Source: Tetradesmus obliquus
Lineage: Eukaryota > Chlorophyta > Chlorophyceae > Sphaeropleales > Scenedesmaceae
Direction of reading: 5' to 3'
Length of the DNA stretch: 64,000 bases
Assembly: GCA_030272155.1 (NCBI GenBank)
Contig: CP126194.1
Coordinates: forward strand, 2,471,501 to 2,535,500
Every line of letters begins with the position of its first letter. The stretch's first letter is position 1. Below are positions 12,927 through 25,251 of this stretch, piece after piece. The notes under the pieces are model-generated. The model was not told where the DNA came from. It did no database searches and was given only the letters and a program-made list of their open reading frames with translations. A program made the translations under genes and the position numbers.

Positions 12927-14125
12927 GTTGTATGTGCATTACCCACAACAGCACATGTCTTTCAGCCTGCAGACAGCTGGCGTCGACAGCGCAATCCATT
13001 TGGCATCTCCAGCAGTCCCAGCAGTGCAGTGCTGTCAGCACGCGTGATGGGCGATCTGCGGCTTGAAGTCCTGTGAACTCGCTGTTGCTGGAGCAAGGAC
13101 ATGGCACCCAAGCAGCCTGCTACATGCACCATCGACATTGTGCCTGGAGCTCTGTATTACAGTGTGTCAGCTGGCTCATGATGTTCCTTGCAGTACACCC
13201 CTCACTTGGTGAGACCAGCATAGCGTTGAGTTGATGCCTGCTGTTTTAACTGCTGAGATGGCTGTGCCTTGTGCATGACCTGTCTGTGGCTGCAGGCACC
13301 TCCTTCATGATCACCACAGGGCCCACGCCTGAGCTGGACAAGACAAACCTGGTCATCGGCAGGGTGAGCGCTCTGCCGGCTTGCAGGAGTGCTGTTACTG
13401 TGCTACATATACGCTGCTCATGTAGCCTGCATTGAAATGCTGACGGACGCACGCTAATGGCAATGCCGCTGTCAGCGCAAGCGCAGCCGCCAGCGGCCCA
13501 ACAGAGCATCAATCTGCCCTTCGCCGCCAGTCTTTCACTTGCAGGCAGCTAGCCCGCTTTCCGTCCTCCTCGATTTGTTCCTGATGGCTGACATGGCGGC
13601 TGATATCAACTGCTCGTGCGGTGCTGCTGCACTGCAGGTGGTGGCGGCTTTGATGTGGTGCAGGCAGTTGGTCAGGCTTATGATGGTGGTTACTCCCGCA
13701 CTTAATACCTGTGCGTTGCTGACAATGTCTGCTCGTGTTGTGTTATGCAGGTGGTCGGCGGCTTTGACGTGGTGCAGGCAGTCAGCTGCCTGCCGTACCA
13801 ATGGTTGCTGACACTGCCTGTGTATGTGCTGCTGCTCTGCAGGTGGTTGGCGGCTTTGACGTGGTGCAAGCTGTTGGCTCCCTGCCGCACCAATGGTTGC
13901 TGACACTGAGGGCTTGTGTGTGCTGCTGCTCTGCAGGTGGTGGGCGGCTTTGATGTAGTGCAGGCGGTCGGCTCGCTGCCGTATGCCCGGCCGCGCGACA
14001 GCTACTATGACAAGCCCTTTTTTGAGGCAGGCAAGGCGCTGGGCGATAAGCGCGCCACTGTTGCCGAAAAGCGCTTCAACCGGCCACTCAAGCGCGTGAT
14101 GGTGGCAGATGCTGGCGTGCTGTGA
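11247..14125 (+). CDS. Thylakoid-lumen cyclophilin-type peptidyl-prolyl isomerase (divergent)
   Basis: Six exons encode 326 residues: 11247-11567, 11923-12078, 12447-12626, 12817-12883, 13296-13363 and 13937-14125. Phases agree at all junctions. The start has an AAAAATGAG context. Residues 1-45 look like a chloroplast transit peptide. Then SRRELLAGG, a hydrophobic stretch and an AYA cleavage motif form a twin-arginine lumen signal. The cyclophilin fold follows: RIVVELLGDAGVAGQRF, then TSFMITTGPTPELD and VVGGFDVVQAV. It resembles the plant CYP26-2/CYP28 lumenal group. The usual catalytic His after the LD motif is Asn (LDKTNLVIG), so isomerase activity is doubtful and a chaperone or assembly role is possible. 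The first intron appears to use a GC donor (AG followed by gcaagt at 11568). Confidence 0.88.
13637..13936 (+). repeat. Three tandem decoy copies of the last cyclophilin exon start
   Basis: Copies of the acceptor plus the first 35-50 exon bases begin at 13637, 13751 and 13843, before the functional copy at 13937 (spacings 114, 92 and 94). Each keeps a pyrimidine-rich tract and CAG. The first lacks one G and is out of frame; the second and third are in frame for about 15 residues (VVGGFDVVQAV) and then diverge to a stop. A weaker copy of the gene's coding end lies at about 14212-14262. Confidence 0.85.
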
Positions 14126-16390
14126 GGCGGTGCATTTGTGTTGTGGTTTGTCCATGTGCCAGCCTGGTGAATTGATGGATCATGATGCGTTTTGTGGTCC
14201 GATGGCATGCGGCTGAAGCGCGTGATGGGGGCAGACGCGGGCCTCCTATGATGAGGCGGGACGAGTATGTTTGTGTGGATGTTATTGGTGTGAAGGGTTG
14301 TGCAGTGATGTGTTTTTGGGAGGTGTGTTGGCTGTTCTCAGGCGCGTGCCACTTTGTGTCAGTGCTGGTACGGCCCGCGCGCAGCGAGCTGCTGTGAGTG
14401 TACGGGGCATTCTGTACCGGAGTCGCCAACTTCAAGCCGCGTGCGTGTTGGGGCCAGTGCCCTTGTGTAGAAGTGTCCACATGTGGACTGTGTGACAGGC
14501 GTTTGGTGGCTTTCTGCCGGGCAGGTCGGACAAGATTGCACTGTTGATCAGAGCTGATTGTTCGTAGAGGTGTACATTGTACTGCCTGCTCAGCTGTTGT
14601 CGACACACTCTGTGAGTGTTAGGATGTCTGTGATGCCGCGTGTGTGCTGGCAGCTGTTTTGCAAGGGCGTGTCAAGCCATCATGCATAGGTGCTGGGGCA
14701 CAGCCGGTGCATGTCAGCTGTATGGGCTGTGGTTGCCAAGCTGCTTGCAGTTGGTGCTAGCATGACCGGCTGCCATGCCATGACGCGCAGCACAACGTTG
14801 CTGAGCTGAGCTCATCCTGGCATGCCAGCAGTGTCACTGACAACCGGTACCGGTATGTGAACTGCTGCTAGCGCGCTAGCATGTGTCGCGTCACATTGAG
14901 GACCCGTAAGCTGTTCAACCTTGGGGCGCGCGTTGTCAGCAGTCGCAGCGTCAACTGCAACGTTACAAACCAAGTGCATGCCGTGCTTGCATGCTGCCAG
15001 CAGCTGCCCTTGCAGGAGCTCATGCCATGCAAGCTGTGGTCAGCCACGCAAGAAGTCCAGCTGCATGTGATTCGGCATATGCCGAATGGCATGCATGCCA
15101 TATAGACCTGATGGCATGCACCTTGTTGGTAATTGAAACTCTTCCATAAAGCTGTGGTTATGAGCGCCATCTTGGCTAGGCACACTGCTGTCACACGAAC
15201 AGGCACGTGCACAGCATACACGAAGCAGCTGTCACACAACACAGAACAAGTACTGCTAGAACCAATGATGCCGCCTGAGCCAGTGAATTGCCTGCAGCTG
15301 CTGTGATGCTGGCCCAACCGTTGCTTGCGCACAACATGAATAGATCTACAAGCATGAGGTCATGCTGTACAGACGCACGTCCAAACACCAACAAGCGTGC
15401 AGGGCATCATGCTCAGGGAGCGACATGGGGTTTCGTCGCATGCGCGCGCAACCCGAAACAACGCTGCAGGCCAGGCGGTCTGTTCTTCAGGCCTAGCCAG
15501 GAAGCTCAGATGATAATCAAACACACCGAGACTATGGATCTTCTGACGGGGCCAACGTTGGCTGCGCTGCAGCAACTGTCGCGACATGACACTGCTGCAA
15601 GCGTGCTTGCTGCATGCAGCAACTAACACATTACAAAAATTGTCTCCGCAAGCTGAGCGTGAACTAAGAACAAGAATCATTTTGGAATGTTCTGCCAACT
15701 GACCGCCACTCAAGCTGCATGCTGGCCAGTCTAGGCTCCAGAGACACCGAGAGGCGCCATGCAATTGAGCACGGGCATCGCTGCGCAACAAGTGGGCTGC
15801 TTTGCACAGAGTCCAAAGTGTCCCCACAAACGTGCCAACTCTGGTGGCAACACACCGCCGCCATGCACATCAACATGACGGATGGTGCATCACTGATCCG
15901 ACACGTTTGCAAAGCAGGAAAACATTGGACAACCACTACAGCTGGACGCGCATTCTCAATCCTGTCCACCCCCGCCATCGAGGGCCCTTGCGCAAGAGTC
16001 AGTGCAAGCACGGCCGCACATTCTGTCAACTGCGCTCTGCTGGTGTCAAAACACTACATTCGTCAGCTGTGCTCCACAACATAACTATGTGCGAATTCAT
16101 CCATCGGTACATAATTGCTGTCATCCAACCATTCAAAGGAGCCTCGAGCACAGATGTGTGCCCGGGCATGCAACATTGCTGCAAGCATCGTCTACCTTTT
16201 GAGACCCCCAACATGTACCCAGCGGTGTGTGCTGCCACAACAGCTGACACAAGCTGCCAGGAGCCCATACGCCAACCACCACACACAGTCCAGAGGGCAA
16301 ACGCAACAGCAAAGACAATATGTACAGATACGCGACCTGCATGTGCGCCATCGCACAACCTGATCGAAGGACGCATTGTCATTGCAGCAC
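14126..16390. other. Long tail-to-tail intergenic region
   Basis: There is no recognisable gene between the 3' ends of the cyclophilin (+) and the symporter (-). It holds a degenerate repeat of the cyclophilin coding end at 14212-14262 and the twin palindrome at 15070-15100. A TTACA (minus-strand TGTAA) near 15630 is far from the symporter stop and unconvincing. Confidence 0.4.
15070..15100. repeat. Two abutting perfect palindromes
   Basis: ATTCGGCATATGCCGAAT (15070-15087) is a perfect 18-base palindrome. TGGCATGCATGCCA (15087-15100) is a perfect 14-base palindrome sharing its last T. It lies in an otherwise featureless intergenic stretch. Confidence 0.8.
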
Positions 16391-17624
16391 TTATGCTGCA
16401 ACGTCCTTGTTGGCCGCCACAGCAGCAGACAGCTCCTGCTCTGCAGCAGTAGCACCGTCCAGGTCCTTGCCATTAGCAGTAGCAGGCAGCGCCTCAACAT
16501 CCCAATCCTGCCACAGCCGCATGTACGCATAGGCCACCAAAATTGCCAAAATCCCCGAGCAGAACAGCGCCACAAACGCCCAAGCAGACATGTCCCCAAC
16601 AAACTTATCAGGGCTGCCCGGCGTGCGGTAGAAAGGCACAGAGAACAGCAGCACCAGCACCATCGCAGCCCACAGGTACGGGTTCAGCAGGCTGTCACGC
16701 TTGCTGCCCACATTGATGTGCTCGTATGCAGGCACCATGTTGCGAACGGCCGCTGCTGCCTTCCCAAACACCTGCGGCTTGTGTTGCATGATCAGGCCCA
16801 GCACGACAGTAACAAACAAATTCACGAAGAAACCGATCATCGCAGTGGATAAGCCGCAAGCCGTCTGATCGAGCCCGGCAGCGAGCTTCACATTGACCGG
16901 AGAGAAGACGAGGCCGATCGTGACAGCCAGGCCGGAGATCATGCCTGCTGCCACGGCCTCACCACGAAGGCCCTTCCAGTGCAGGCCCAGCCACACGGCA
17001 GGCGCCACGTGGATGGGTGTGGTGTTCTGCAGAGAGAACAGCCCGGTCAGGTTCCTGCAAAGGACAAAGGGAAGCGCGGCGAGTGACAGGGGTTGGCGGG
17101 TGACAGGCGTTTGATGCGTTGTTTGGTGAGGCGAGCTGCCGTGACAGCTGATTTGGTTGTTGAGGGCGCATCAGGAGGATGCTGCTGGGCGGGAACAGCT
17201 GCTTGCACAGCACAACTCAAAGCGTCCCGGAGCGTGCGCATGGTACAGCTGCTCTTCAAACCCTAGTCGTGGCAACCTAGGTACTGCTGCTGCCAGCAGC
17301 AATGACAGGCTTGCTGGCTCACGACTTGGCATGCTGACTCACTCGCTGTCACCAAAGGCGACATAATACAACACAAATAAAAACCCAGCAGCAGTTTCAG
17401 CAGCCACTCACGGCACTCCCTTCTCGATGGTGAGCAGCCCCAGCATGACTCCAATGGCCAGCCCCACCACGCTCATCACGCGCCCGAACCAGATCTGCGT
17501 TGCCTCGCTGGCGTGCTTGCACAGGTAGGGCTTGAACAGGTCGCGCACCCACATGGAGCTGAAGGCGAGCAGCGCTGAGTCAGCGGTGCTCATCATGGCA
17601 CACACCGCTGCATGGAAGAAGTAG

Positions 17625-17703
<79 letters not shown>

Positions 17704-17754
17704 CGGAATATAAGTCAGGGCGAGTCAGCAGCAGGTTCAGTGAAGCCAGGCAGA

Positions 17755-17795
<41 letters not shown>

Positions 17796-20700
17796 GCAAC
17801 AAAATCAACAAAATCAGGGCGAGTCAGCCGTGCTCATCATGGCACACACCGCTGCAGCAGCAGGTTCAGTGAAGCCAGGCAGGCAGGCAGGCAGGGAAAC
17901 CAGTGCAGGGGCTGGTTGAGAGGAGTATGGAGCTGAGGTGGCAGCACTCGTCACATGGGGCTGAAGGCCAGCAGCGCTGAGTCAGCGGTGCTCATCATGG
18001 CACACACCGCTGCAGTGAGATACACGAGAGGCAGGCAGGAGGGACTCAGCGCAGGCGCTGGCTGGGTGCGCAAGGTGCAAGGCAGACGGTGCTGCATCAG
18101 CATACTGTGCAGTGCGCATGCATTGCTGTTGGTGCCCCCGCAACAGACAGACAACAAGTTGGCAATAGCGGTACATTCGTTCTGCGGCCAGCAGACGCGT
18201 AAGCATGCGCAAGCCAACAATAACGCATCCCTGCGTACAGCAGTATCAAAGCCTACGCGTCCAGCCTCCGCACCTGAGGACAGCAGCAGCGCCGCAAGCA
18301 CAGTCTGCCCCTTGCCCTCCGCCGCCACCTTGGCCAGCACCGCACTGAACACGCTGGTGCCCTTGGGCAGGGGCCCCGCCAGCGCACTGATGGCCACCCA
18401 TCCAGTGATCATGGAGGACAGCTGGATGACGAAGAAGCTGCAGCACAACAGCACGCGGCAGCGGGGCACAGGGGGCGCAGAGGCAGCCAGTGTAACAGTC
18501 GGACACAGCACATGAGGAGGTGATCATGGAGGACAGCTGGATGACGAAGAAGCTGGGGACTGGAAGAGGCAGCAGCAGCGGGTGAGCGAGTGTGCAGGAG
18601 CAGCAAGACCAGAAAGTGTCACGAGGTAGCCAGCTGTGTGCCAGTTACTACATGACCGTCAACAAAACATCGACTCTGTTCACAGAAAGAGACGGCAACA
18701 TACGATCTGGTCATGCAGTCGAAGCAAATCACACTGCAGAAATATATGTGGCCAACACCACTACAGCACCACATAACACCTAGTAAGGGTGCAGAAAGCA
18801 CACAGCGCAACCGGGTGTCGCCTCTTCCCACCTGAAGTTCATGGTTGCCATGCCCCTGCGCATGACCGCAGCGTCCCTGGCCGCAAACAGCCGCGCGCTC
18901 AGGTGCGGGAACATGGTGGCAGCGATGGCCGTCTGCAGCAGCAGCAGCAGCAGCAGTGACCACGACTTAGCCGCCTGGAGCACTACACAGGCCAAGTTGA
19001 GCAGTGGTAAATCCAAGTTACACACCCTGCCAACTACATTGCAGAAACAAACAAGCTTCCAGCAACAACCACTAACGACTCGTTAGTGAAGAGGGTTGTC
19101 CTATGGCAGTAGTATGCAGCAGCACGCAGCAGCAAGCAGATAAACAACCGCACCTTGAACACAAAATCCCAGTACGCCACAATGGTGCTGGCAGGAGGGA
19201 TGTTCTGCATCAACGACACATTCGGCGCTGCTGCTTTCTCAGGGCTGCGGTAGAACATCGCGGCAGCGGGCAGGCCGCCCAGCTCCGTTTTTTGCACCAC
19301 CAGGAAGATGATGCTGCCGATGAACAACACAACACCCTGCACCACGTCTGTGGGTTGAAGTCAGCAGCAGCAGCAGCAGCAGCAGCAAAGCAGGAGCAGC
19401 AGGTCTGAGCAGGTATCCATACAGCCAGGAAGATGCTGCTGCCGATGAACAGTACTGTGCCCTGCAGCACATCTGCAGCACCAAAATGCAAACGGCAGCA
19501 GCAGCAGCAACAGCAGCAGGAAGAGGGAGGAGCACAAGCAGTCAGGCAGCAGCAAGCAGCAGCAAGCAGCAGCAGGTGGATTGAGCGCACACATGCAGTC
19601 AGGCAGCAGGCCAGCAAGGGCCACCGCGTGCACCGCACACAAGACACGCAGGATGGAAAAGCAGCTGCATGCACGGACAGCATCAAGGACCCAACAGCAA
19701 CTCGCTGCACAATCACACAATCACAAAACCACAGCAGCAGCAGCCCCCACCTGTGTAGGCCACTGCGCGCATGCCACCCAGCAGGTCGCACACCAGCAGC
19801 ACAGCAGCCGCCACCAGCACAGCCGTCAGCGCGCTGACCTCGCCGCCTGTGAAGGTGCGCACCTCAGTGCCCATGGCCTGCAGCACAAGTTGCAACAAGA
19901 ATGATGTTCAAACCCTGCAAATGACCCGATATGGTAAGCTATGCATGCATGCAAGCACCACGCCACAGCATAGCAGCATAACAGGCAGCATGCAGCAACC
20001 AACTGTGTGCTGTGATTTAGCATTCACGCTTCAAAATACCAAGGCTGGGCACTCAGCGGCTTGAAGACAGTCCTGGTACGTACTCGTCAACAGGAGAAGC
20101 AACAAGCTGGCTTGACTGAGCGTGACAAGCTCTCAGCTCATCTGCTGGGCACTGCACAGTTCTCTGATACTATCATAATAAGAGCATAAGCCACACACCT
20201 GGAACTGCGTGATGAGGTAGGTGAAGATGGGCAGCTGCAGCGCGAAGAAGCTGACCAGGCGCAGCGTGTGAGCCACCTGCAGCAGCAGGATAACACACGG
20301 GTGCTTGGTCATACCTCAGTCAAACCTCAGTCAATGTTTAACATGTGGCCTGACTACCACGTGCAGGCCACAGAGCTTGTTGAGCTGCGGCAGCCTGCAG
20401 CAACACCACAGTATAACTGCAGGCGCAAACAGCTAATACTTGTACTTTACTTATGTTGCTGCTGCTGGTGCGTCCACCATGCAGCTGAAGTGGTTGGTTC
20501 TGCAGTGAGCGTGACAGCTCCACAGCAATGCCGCTGATGCCACTGACCGCCACCTCCGCAGCTGCTGCCACTGCCACCACTGCCGCCCATCACCACGACC
20601 ACTGCTGCTGCTGCTGCTGCCGCCACCACGTGCTGCTGCTCCGTTGCTGCTCACCCAGGGTGCGCCCGAGGGGGGCAGGTAGCGGTCAAACAAGAACTCG

Positions 20701-22253
20701 CTGATGGTCACATAGCCGCGCGACTTGCCCAGGGCATGCAGGCGGGGGGCCCTGCGAGGGTGCAGCACAATGCATGATGTTGCTGGGTCCATTGATGCAT
20801 TGGGCGAACCTTGCTCATGTACTGCAGAGCAACTACTCGGTCAGCTGAGGAGGCCAGCTGGCAACTGCTGCCGCTATGCCTGAGCGCTGTGGTTGGCATA
20901 AACGGACATCTTTGATCAAACGTAAACAGCTCAACAGCTCAAGCAGCACTGCTGCAAATGTGTCTCGAGCAGCCTTACATGAACAGGAAGCCCATGTAGA
21001 CCCCAACGCCTCCGGGGATCCAGCGCGTGGCCACCCAGCCCTGGTTGTACGCCTCAGCCACAATGCTGCAATGGGACAGGCAGCAGCACGATGCAATGAA
21101 CTGTGGGTTGAGGGTTCAGTCTGCTTTATGTATTAGTCTGCTTTACGACTAAAAGGTTGTGTCTACTTCAGGAGTTTGGTTACAACCAATGATGTTGCAT
21201 GCAGAAGGACAGCATGGCTTGGTTTGCAGCGGCTCCTCTAATATGTCCACACACAAGATGTCAACATGCGCCACATGCAGTGTTCAGGAGGCAGCACCTG
21301 CGCATGCTACAGAGCAGCGTCGCAGCACTAGAAACTCACACACACAGCGCGCACAGCCTGTGCAACAGCAGACACCAAAAGCCGCAGGGCCAGTCACTCA
21401 CCCGCTGACTGTGTAGCCGGAGAACAGCGAAGCTGCAAGCAGGGAAATATGGGTACACAGAAACTGCAAGTCAGCATATTAAAGAGTGCCAGTCTATTGC
21501 ACATTGGTGTGGCCTTGCAGTGAGCGCATGCAAGCTTCAGCTGCCAGCTGGCACCTGATGTGTCAGCAAAGGCACAACTGCAAAACCAGCTGGCCCTGCA
21601 GAGAGCTGCTGGGTATGACACCACCACGCCTGCTGCTCACCTGACATGGTGAAAAACCATGCGACAGTTGCCAGACCTGCACCGGCAACGTAATGCTCCT
21701 GCACCTGTATGATGCAAGAGCAGCAGCACCAGCAAGACAGCAGCAGCACAGCAGCAATAGTCGGCAAGTGTAAGTCGCAGGAAGGAACCCACGCCTGACT
21801 GGGGTATTCATACATGGCTGAAGTGAACAGTATAATGCTTGGCCTGCCTAAGGCAAGCTGCAGACACGATCGCCAGCCTGGCACTGGACCTTCCGGCCAG
21901 GGCTTGCTGTCAAGCCAGAACGCAGGATCTTTCAGCTGCTGTACACAGATAACAGCTGCTGTACACAGATAACATACTATTAACAATGTAAGCTGTTGAG
22001 TACCTTTTTGCTGGTGTTCCGGGCTCCACGCTGGTGCTGAACGGCGCCCCACATGCCTGCTGCGCACACGCCCAGCAAGTAGACCCCCATCACAATGTAC
22101 GCAACCTGCAATAACACGAGGCACGAGCGTAAGGCAACGCGGCCACTTGGTCCCACACCAGCCGTCCCGACAGCAGCAGCTGTGCAGCACGAGCTGCTCG
22201 CCCGCTGGCTAAGCACAGCAAACGGCGTAAATGCGTACCATTGTGTTATACAT
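16391..22253 (-). CDS. Sodium:solute symporter (SSS) family transporter
   Basis: Thirteen exons encode 639 residues: 22239-22253, 22004-22105, 21641-21704, 21402-21432, 20979-21065, 20655-20751, 20199-20276, 19751-19877, 19154-19347, 18832-18932, 18274-18437, 17412-17607 and 16391-17054. Phases agree at all twelve junctions. Family marks are MGVYLLGVCAAGMW (first membrane helix), FFTMSASLFSGYTVSG, GYVTISEFLFDRYLPP, the DVVQG block, CAMMSTADSALLAFSS (the typical SSS signature) and VAPAVWLGL. Multiple hydrophobic helices are spread over the whole length, as in proline, pantothenate and urea carriers of this family; the substrate cannot be told. The product should be a plasma-membrane or organelle Na+- or H+-coupled importer. 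The first exon carries only MYNTM, and the fourth is 31 bases long. Three introns hold decoy duplicates of neighbouring exon starts and long GGCA microsatellites. Confidence 0.92.
17624..17703. repeat. (GGCA)n microsatellite in symporter intron
   Basis: About 20 tandem GGCA units start just upstream (in transcript sense) of the acceptor at 17607. Shorter arrays of the same unit lie at 17756-17794 and 17876-17894 within the same intron, interleaved with the decoy exon copies. Confidence 0.95.
17821..18014 (-). repeat. Two decoy copies of a symporter exon start
   Basis: The segment at 17953-18014 matches the true exon start at 17551-17612 almost base for base over 60 bases, including the acceptor. 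A shorter copy lies at 17821-17857. Both sit in the intron upstream of the real exon and could be used as alternative acceptors. Confidence 0.85.
18520..18555 (-). repeat. Exact 36-base decoy of a symporter exon start
   Basis: This is identical to 18405-18440, the first 33 bases of the exon encoding FFVIQLSSMIT plus the adjoining acceptor bases, and lies 115 bases upstream in the transcript. Its context still gives a ccag acceptor. Confidence 0.85.
19423..19477 (-). repeat. Decoy copy of the DVVQG exon start
   Basis: This resembles 19299-19354 (acceptor plus about 48 exon bases) with several substitutions. Read as an exon it would give DVLQGTVLFIGSSIFLAVW, close to the functional DVVQGVVLFIGSIIFLVV. 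Confidence 0.8.
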
Positions 22254-22945
22254 GGCGGTCAGCGGCCCAGGGCCCCTTCAACACAGATGATCACCACAGA
22301 CAGATCCTTTGGACCAGGCTGGCTTGCTGCACTAGCAAAGCCAAAGAGTGCTCAAATGTATGCGTTGCCAAAACAGACAGGATGATGACAAAAACGCGTG
22401 GTTACCATGTACAATGCACAGCTGCACAGTCACAGTTGCGCGTCATGGTGTTTCTGTCAAACTGATGTGACCGTCACAACAGGCTGGTCCTGACAGCACT
22501 GCTGCAGCAGCAGCGCAGTAGCAGTATGTGTGCAGCTCAAAATCCTCCAGCACACCAGTCTAGGCTGTACTGGAATGCGCAAAGCCCTGTCGCCTGCTAC
22601 TGCACACGAGCACCCTGCAGACGCCAGGCGCCCCAGCTGTGCGTGGCTGACGGGGCACAAGTACTACTGTACGGCGACAGGCACTGCAACAATGCCTGCC
22701 GTTGCTACTAGCACTACTAGTACTAGAAGCGCTGTAACTGTAGCTGACAGCACCCTGCAAGTCTGTTGCCAAGTTGGTCTGCATTGCACGCATGGCCAAC
22801 CGCGGCCTGCTTCTGCAGCCGCCATGGGGTTTTACAGACGCCCTACGGACGCCGGGCAGCCACCCTTGTAGCTCTTAACTCTGCGCTGAGGGACGCTTGT
22901 CCGCAACTGCTGCACCACTGCTGACACAAAGCGGCGCCAGTGTGA
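22254..22945. other. Intergenic: symporter promoter side, MYND-2 3' side
   Basis: No gene seen. It should contain the symporter promoter (minus strand, just above 22253) and the 3' untranslated region of the MYND paralogue. No clear TATA or poly(A) signal stands out. Confidence 0.35.
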
Positions 22946-23737
22946 TCACACGCACGACAGCTTGGCCGCAGCCATGCGCTTGCATGCACGCCTGTGCCGC
23001 TTCCAGTCTCCCCTCTGGCACTCCACGCTGCAGTAGCGGCACCCGCAGCCCGCGCAGGCCTTGCAGGACGCCGCTGCCTCACTCACGCTAGCAAAACTTC
23101 CGCAGTCGGGGTTGTTGCACACCACAGGCAGTGGCGCCGCTGCCACAAGGGTCCTGCAGAGCTCGACAGCATCTGCAAACAGCTGCTTAGTTGTGGGAAC
23201 CACTACAGCAGCACCTGCCACAAACTCTGCATAGGTGTCTTCCAAGCTGCCCTCCTTCCACATATTGGGCCACTTGCTGCTGAAGCCTGTCACAGCTGCT
23301 GCCCATTCTTGGCTGGTCTGCTGCAGCTGCAGCAGATGGCCCCACTTCACCTGCTGGCTGCTACTGCTGCTGCTGCTGCTGCCGCTGCCAGCCTCCGAAG
23401 GCTGTGCTTCTGCGTCTGCTGCTGCTTGCATGTCTGCACCCCCTGGAGGGGCCGCCATGCCCAGGTGGAGCAGGCAGAACAGCAGCAGCTGCACCGTAAG
23501 CAGCACACATGCTTGCCAGTGCTGCCACTGCAGCTCCTCCGTATGCTGAGCTGGCGGTCCACATGGATCCACCTGCACCAGCTGCAGCCCATCCGGCACC
23601 CAAGAACTCTGATAGCCAGGCCTGGCTCTCACAGATTTGCACAACAGCTGCGGCCCTGCTGCCTCCATTGCATCCGCCAGCTGTACCACGCTGCTCGCAA
23701 GCACCACAGCCAGCAGCGCAGTGCTGGCAGCAGCCTG

Positions 23738-23768
<31 letters not shown>

Positions 23769-25184
23769 CTGCTTGTCTGGCTGACGGCGACGGCGGTGCT
23801 TGCTGCCTCTGCAGCTATAAGACACAGTATGCGGTGGACGAGCAATGAAGCCGCTGCGGGAAAGCAGGCTGCAGCTTCTGCGGTATTATTCCTTGAAGGC
23901 GACCCATATACTTGCGCTCCTGGCCCCTGCGCTGCCACTCGCTGCATGGTGACTGCTGCCCTCACAAACTGCACTGCCCGCTTGGCCAGGCTTGCCAGGG
24001 CAGATGCTGCGCTTGCTACAGCAACGGAGCGGCCCAGTAGATCCCAATTGCCCAGCACTGCTACAAGCGGGTGCGTAAGCGCTTCTGCTGCTGCCATCAC
24101 GTTGTAAGCGTCCGTCATCGGTGAGCGCTGGAAGCAGTCGATGAGGGCTGTGTAGGCCTCCGGGTGTGCTGCTGCCAGGGCAGGCAGCTGGCCATCTGCC
24201 ACTTCAAAAGCTGCAGCACAACAGTTGACCCAGCAGCAATGCAGCAGCTGAGCCAGACACACCCAGCACAGAGGTAAACAGCGTCTTGTGAGCATATGAC
24301 ACGGTTCACTTGTGTGGCGAGTGCCAGCACAGTAGCACGCACATGCAGCAAGTACAGGACACATATGCTGATGCAATTGGCTGCGGAATAAGCTCACAGT
24401 GCTGCGCTCAACATAAATGCAGCTCCTTGCTGAGAGCTAGACGCTGCAGCAGCAGCAGCAGCAGCAGCAGCACCTACATGAGGGTCCGTCAGCTGCATTT
24501 ATGCCCACACCAGCAGCCCTGAGGGCCAGCAGCTGCTGCATCACAGAATGAAGCAAGCCAGGCCCGAGGGGTGTCAGGTCTGTAAGTGGCCTGCCAGGGT
24601 TGCCGAGCTGCAGCAGCTGCAGCGGTGCTGCCAGCGCCTGCAGCAGCTGCAGCCCAGCCTGCTGCAGCACCTCCGGTGGCAGGCAGCTGGCGCCTGTGGT
24701 TTGCAGGACACGCATGGTCTGAGTGTGCAGCAGCTGGTTGGTCTGCAGCAGCAACGCGAATGCCTTGTTGTTAGATCGCCTGTCACCGTGCTGCTGCTGC
24801 TGGCTTGCTGCGCGTAGCCGCTGCATGTGTGCTGCAGCCAGCAGCTGCAGCTCCAGCACCAGCCGCACAGCAGCTGGCGACAGTGCTGCGGCTGCACTGG
24901 TGTCTACCTGACCACCGTGGCCACCACCTTGCAGACGCTGCATGCTGCACGTCATTGCCTGCAAGCAGACGTGAGTCTGATCCCATACCTGCTGCAGCAT
25001 GGCTGGTTCACTGCCATCGCCTGCTTGACAGCTTCTGATTACCCAGACAGCTGCTTCCAGGTAGGCCTGGCCACCTGGCAGCAGCTGCAGCATGTCCTGA
25101 TGCTGGTGGAAGGCAGGGATGGGCAGCAGGTCTGCACGCAGCTGCTGCTTGGGCACACTTGATGCCCCTTGATGTGCCTGCACA

Positions 25185-25251
<67 letters not shown>

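Noticed and set aside
17624-17703. GGCA array considered as a CRISPR-like or telomeric repeat
   Set aside because: It is a simple tetranucleotide microsatellite with no spacers and no telomere motif, inside a symporter intron.
22994-23848. 284-codon plus-strand frame across the MYND-2 last exon
   Set aside because: It is the complement of the MYND zinc finger and its helical body; the minus strand carries the zinc ligands.
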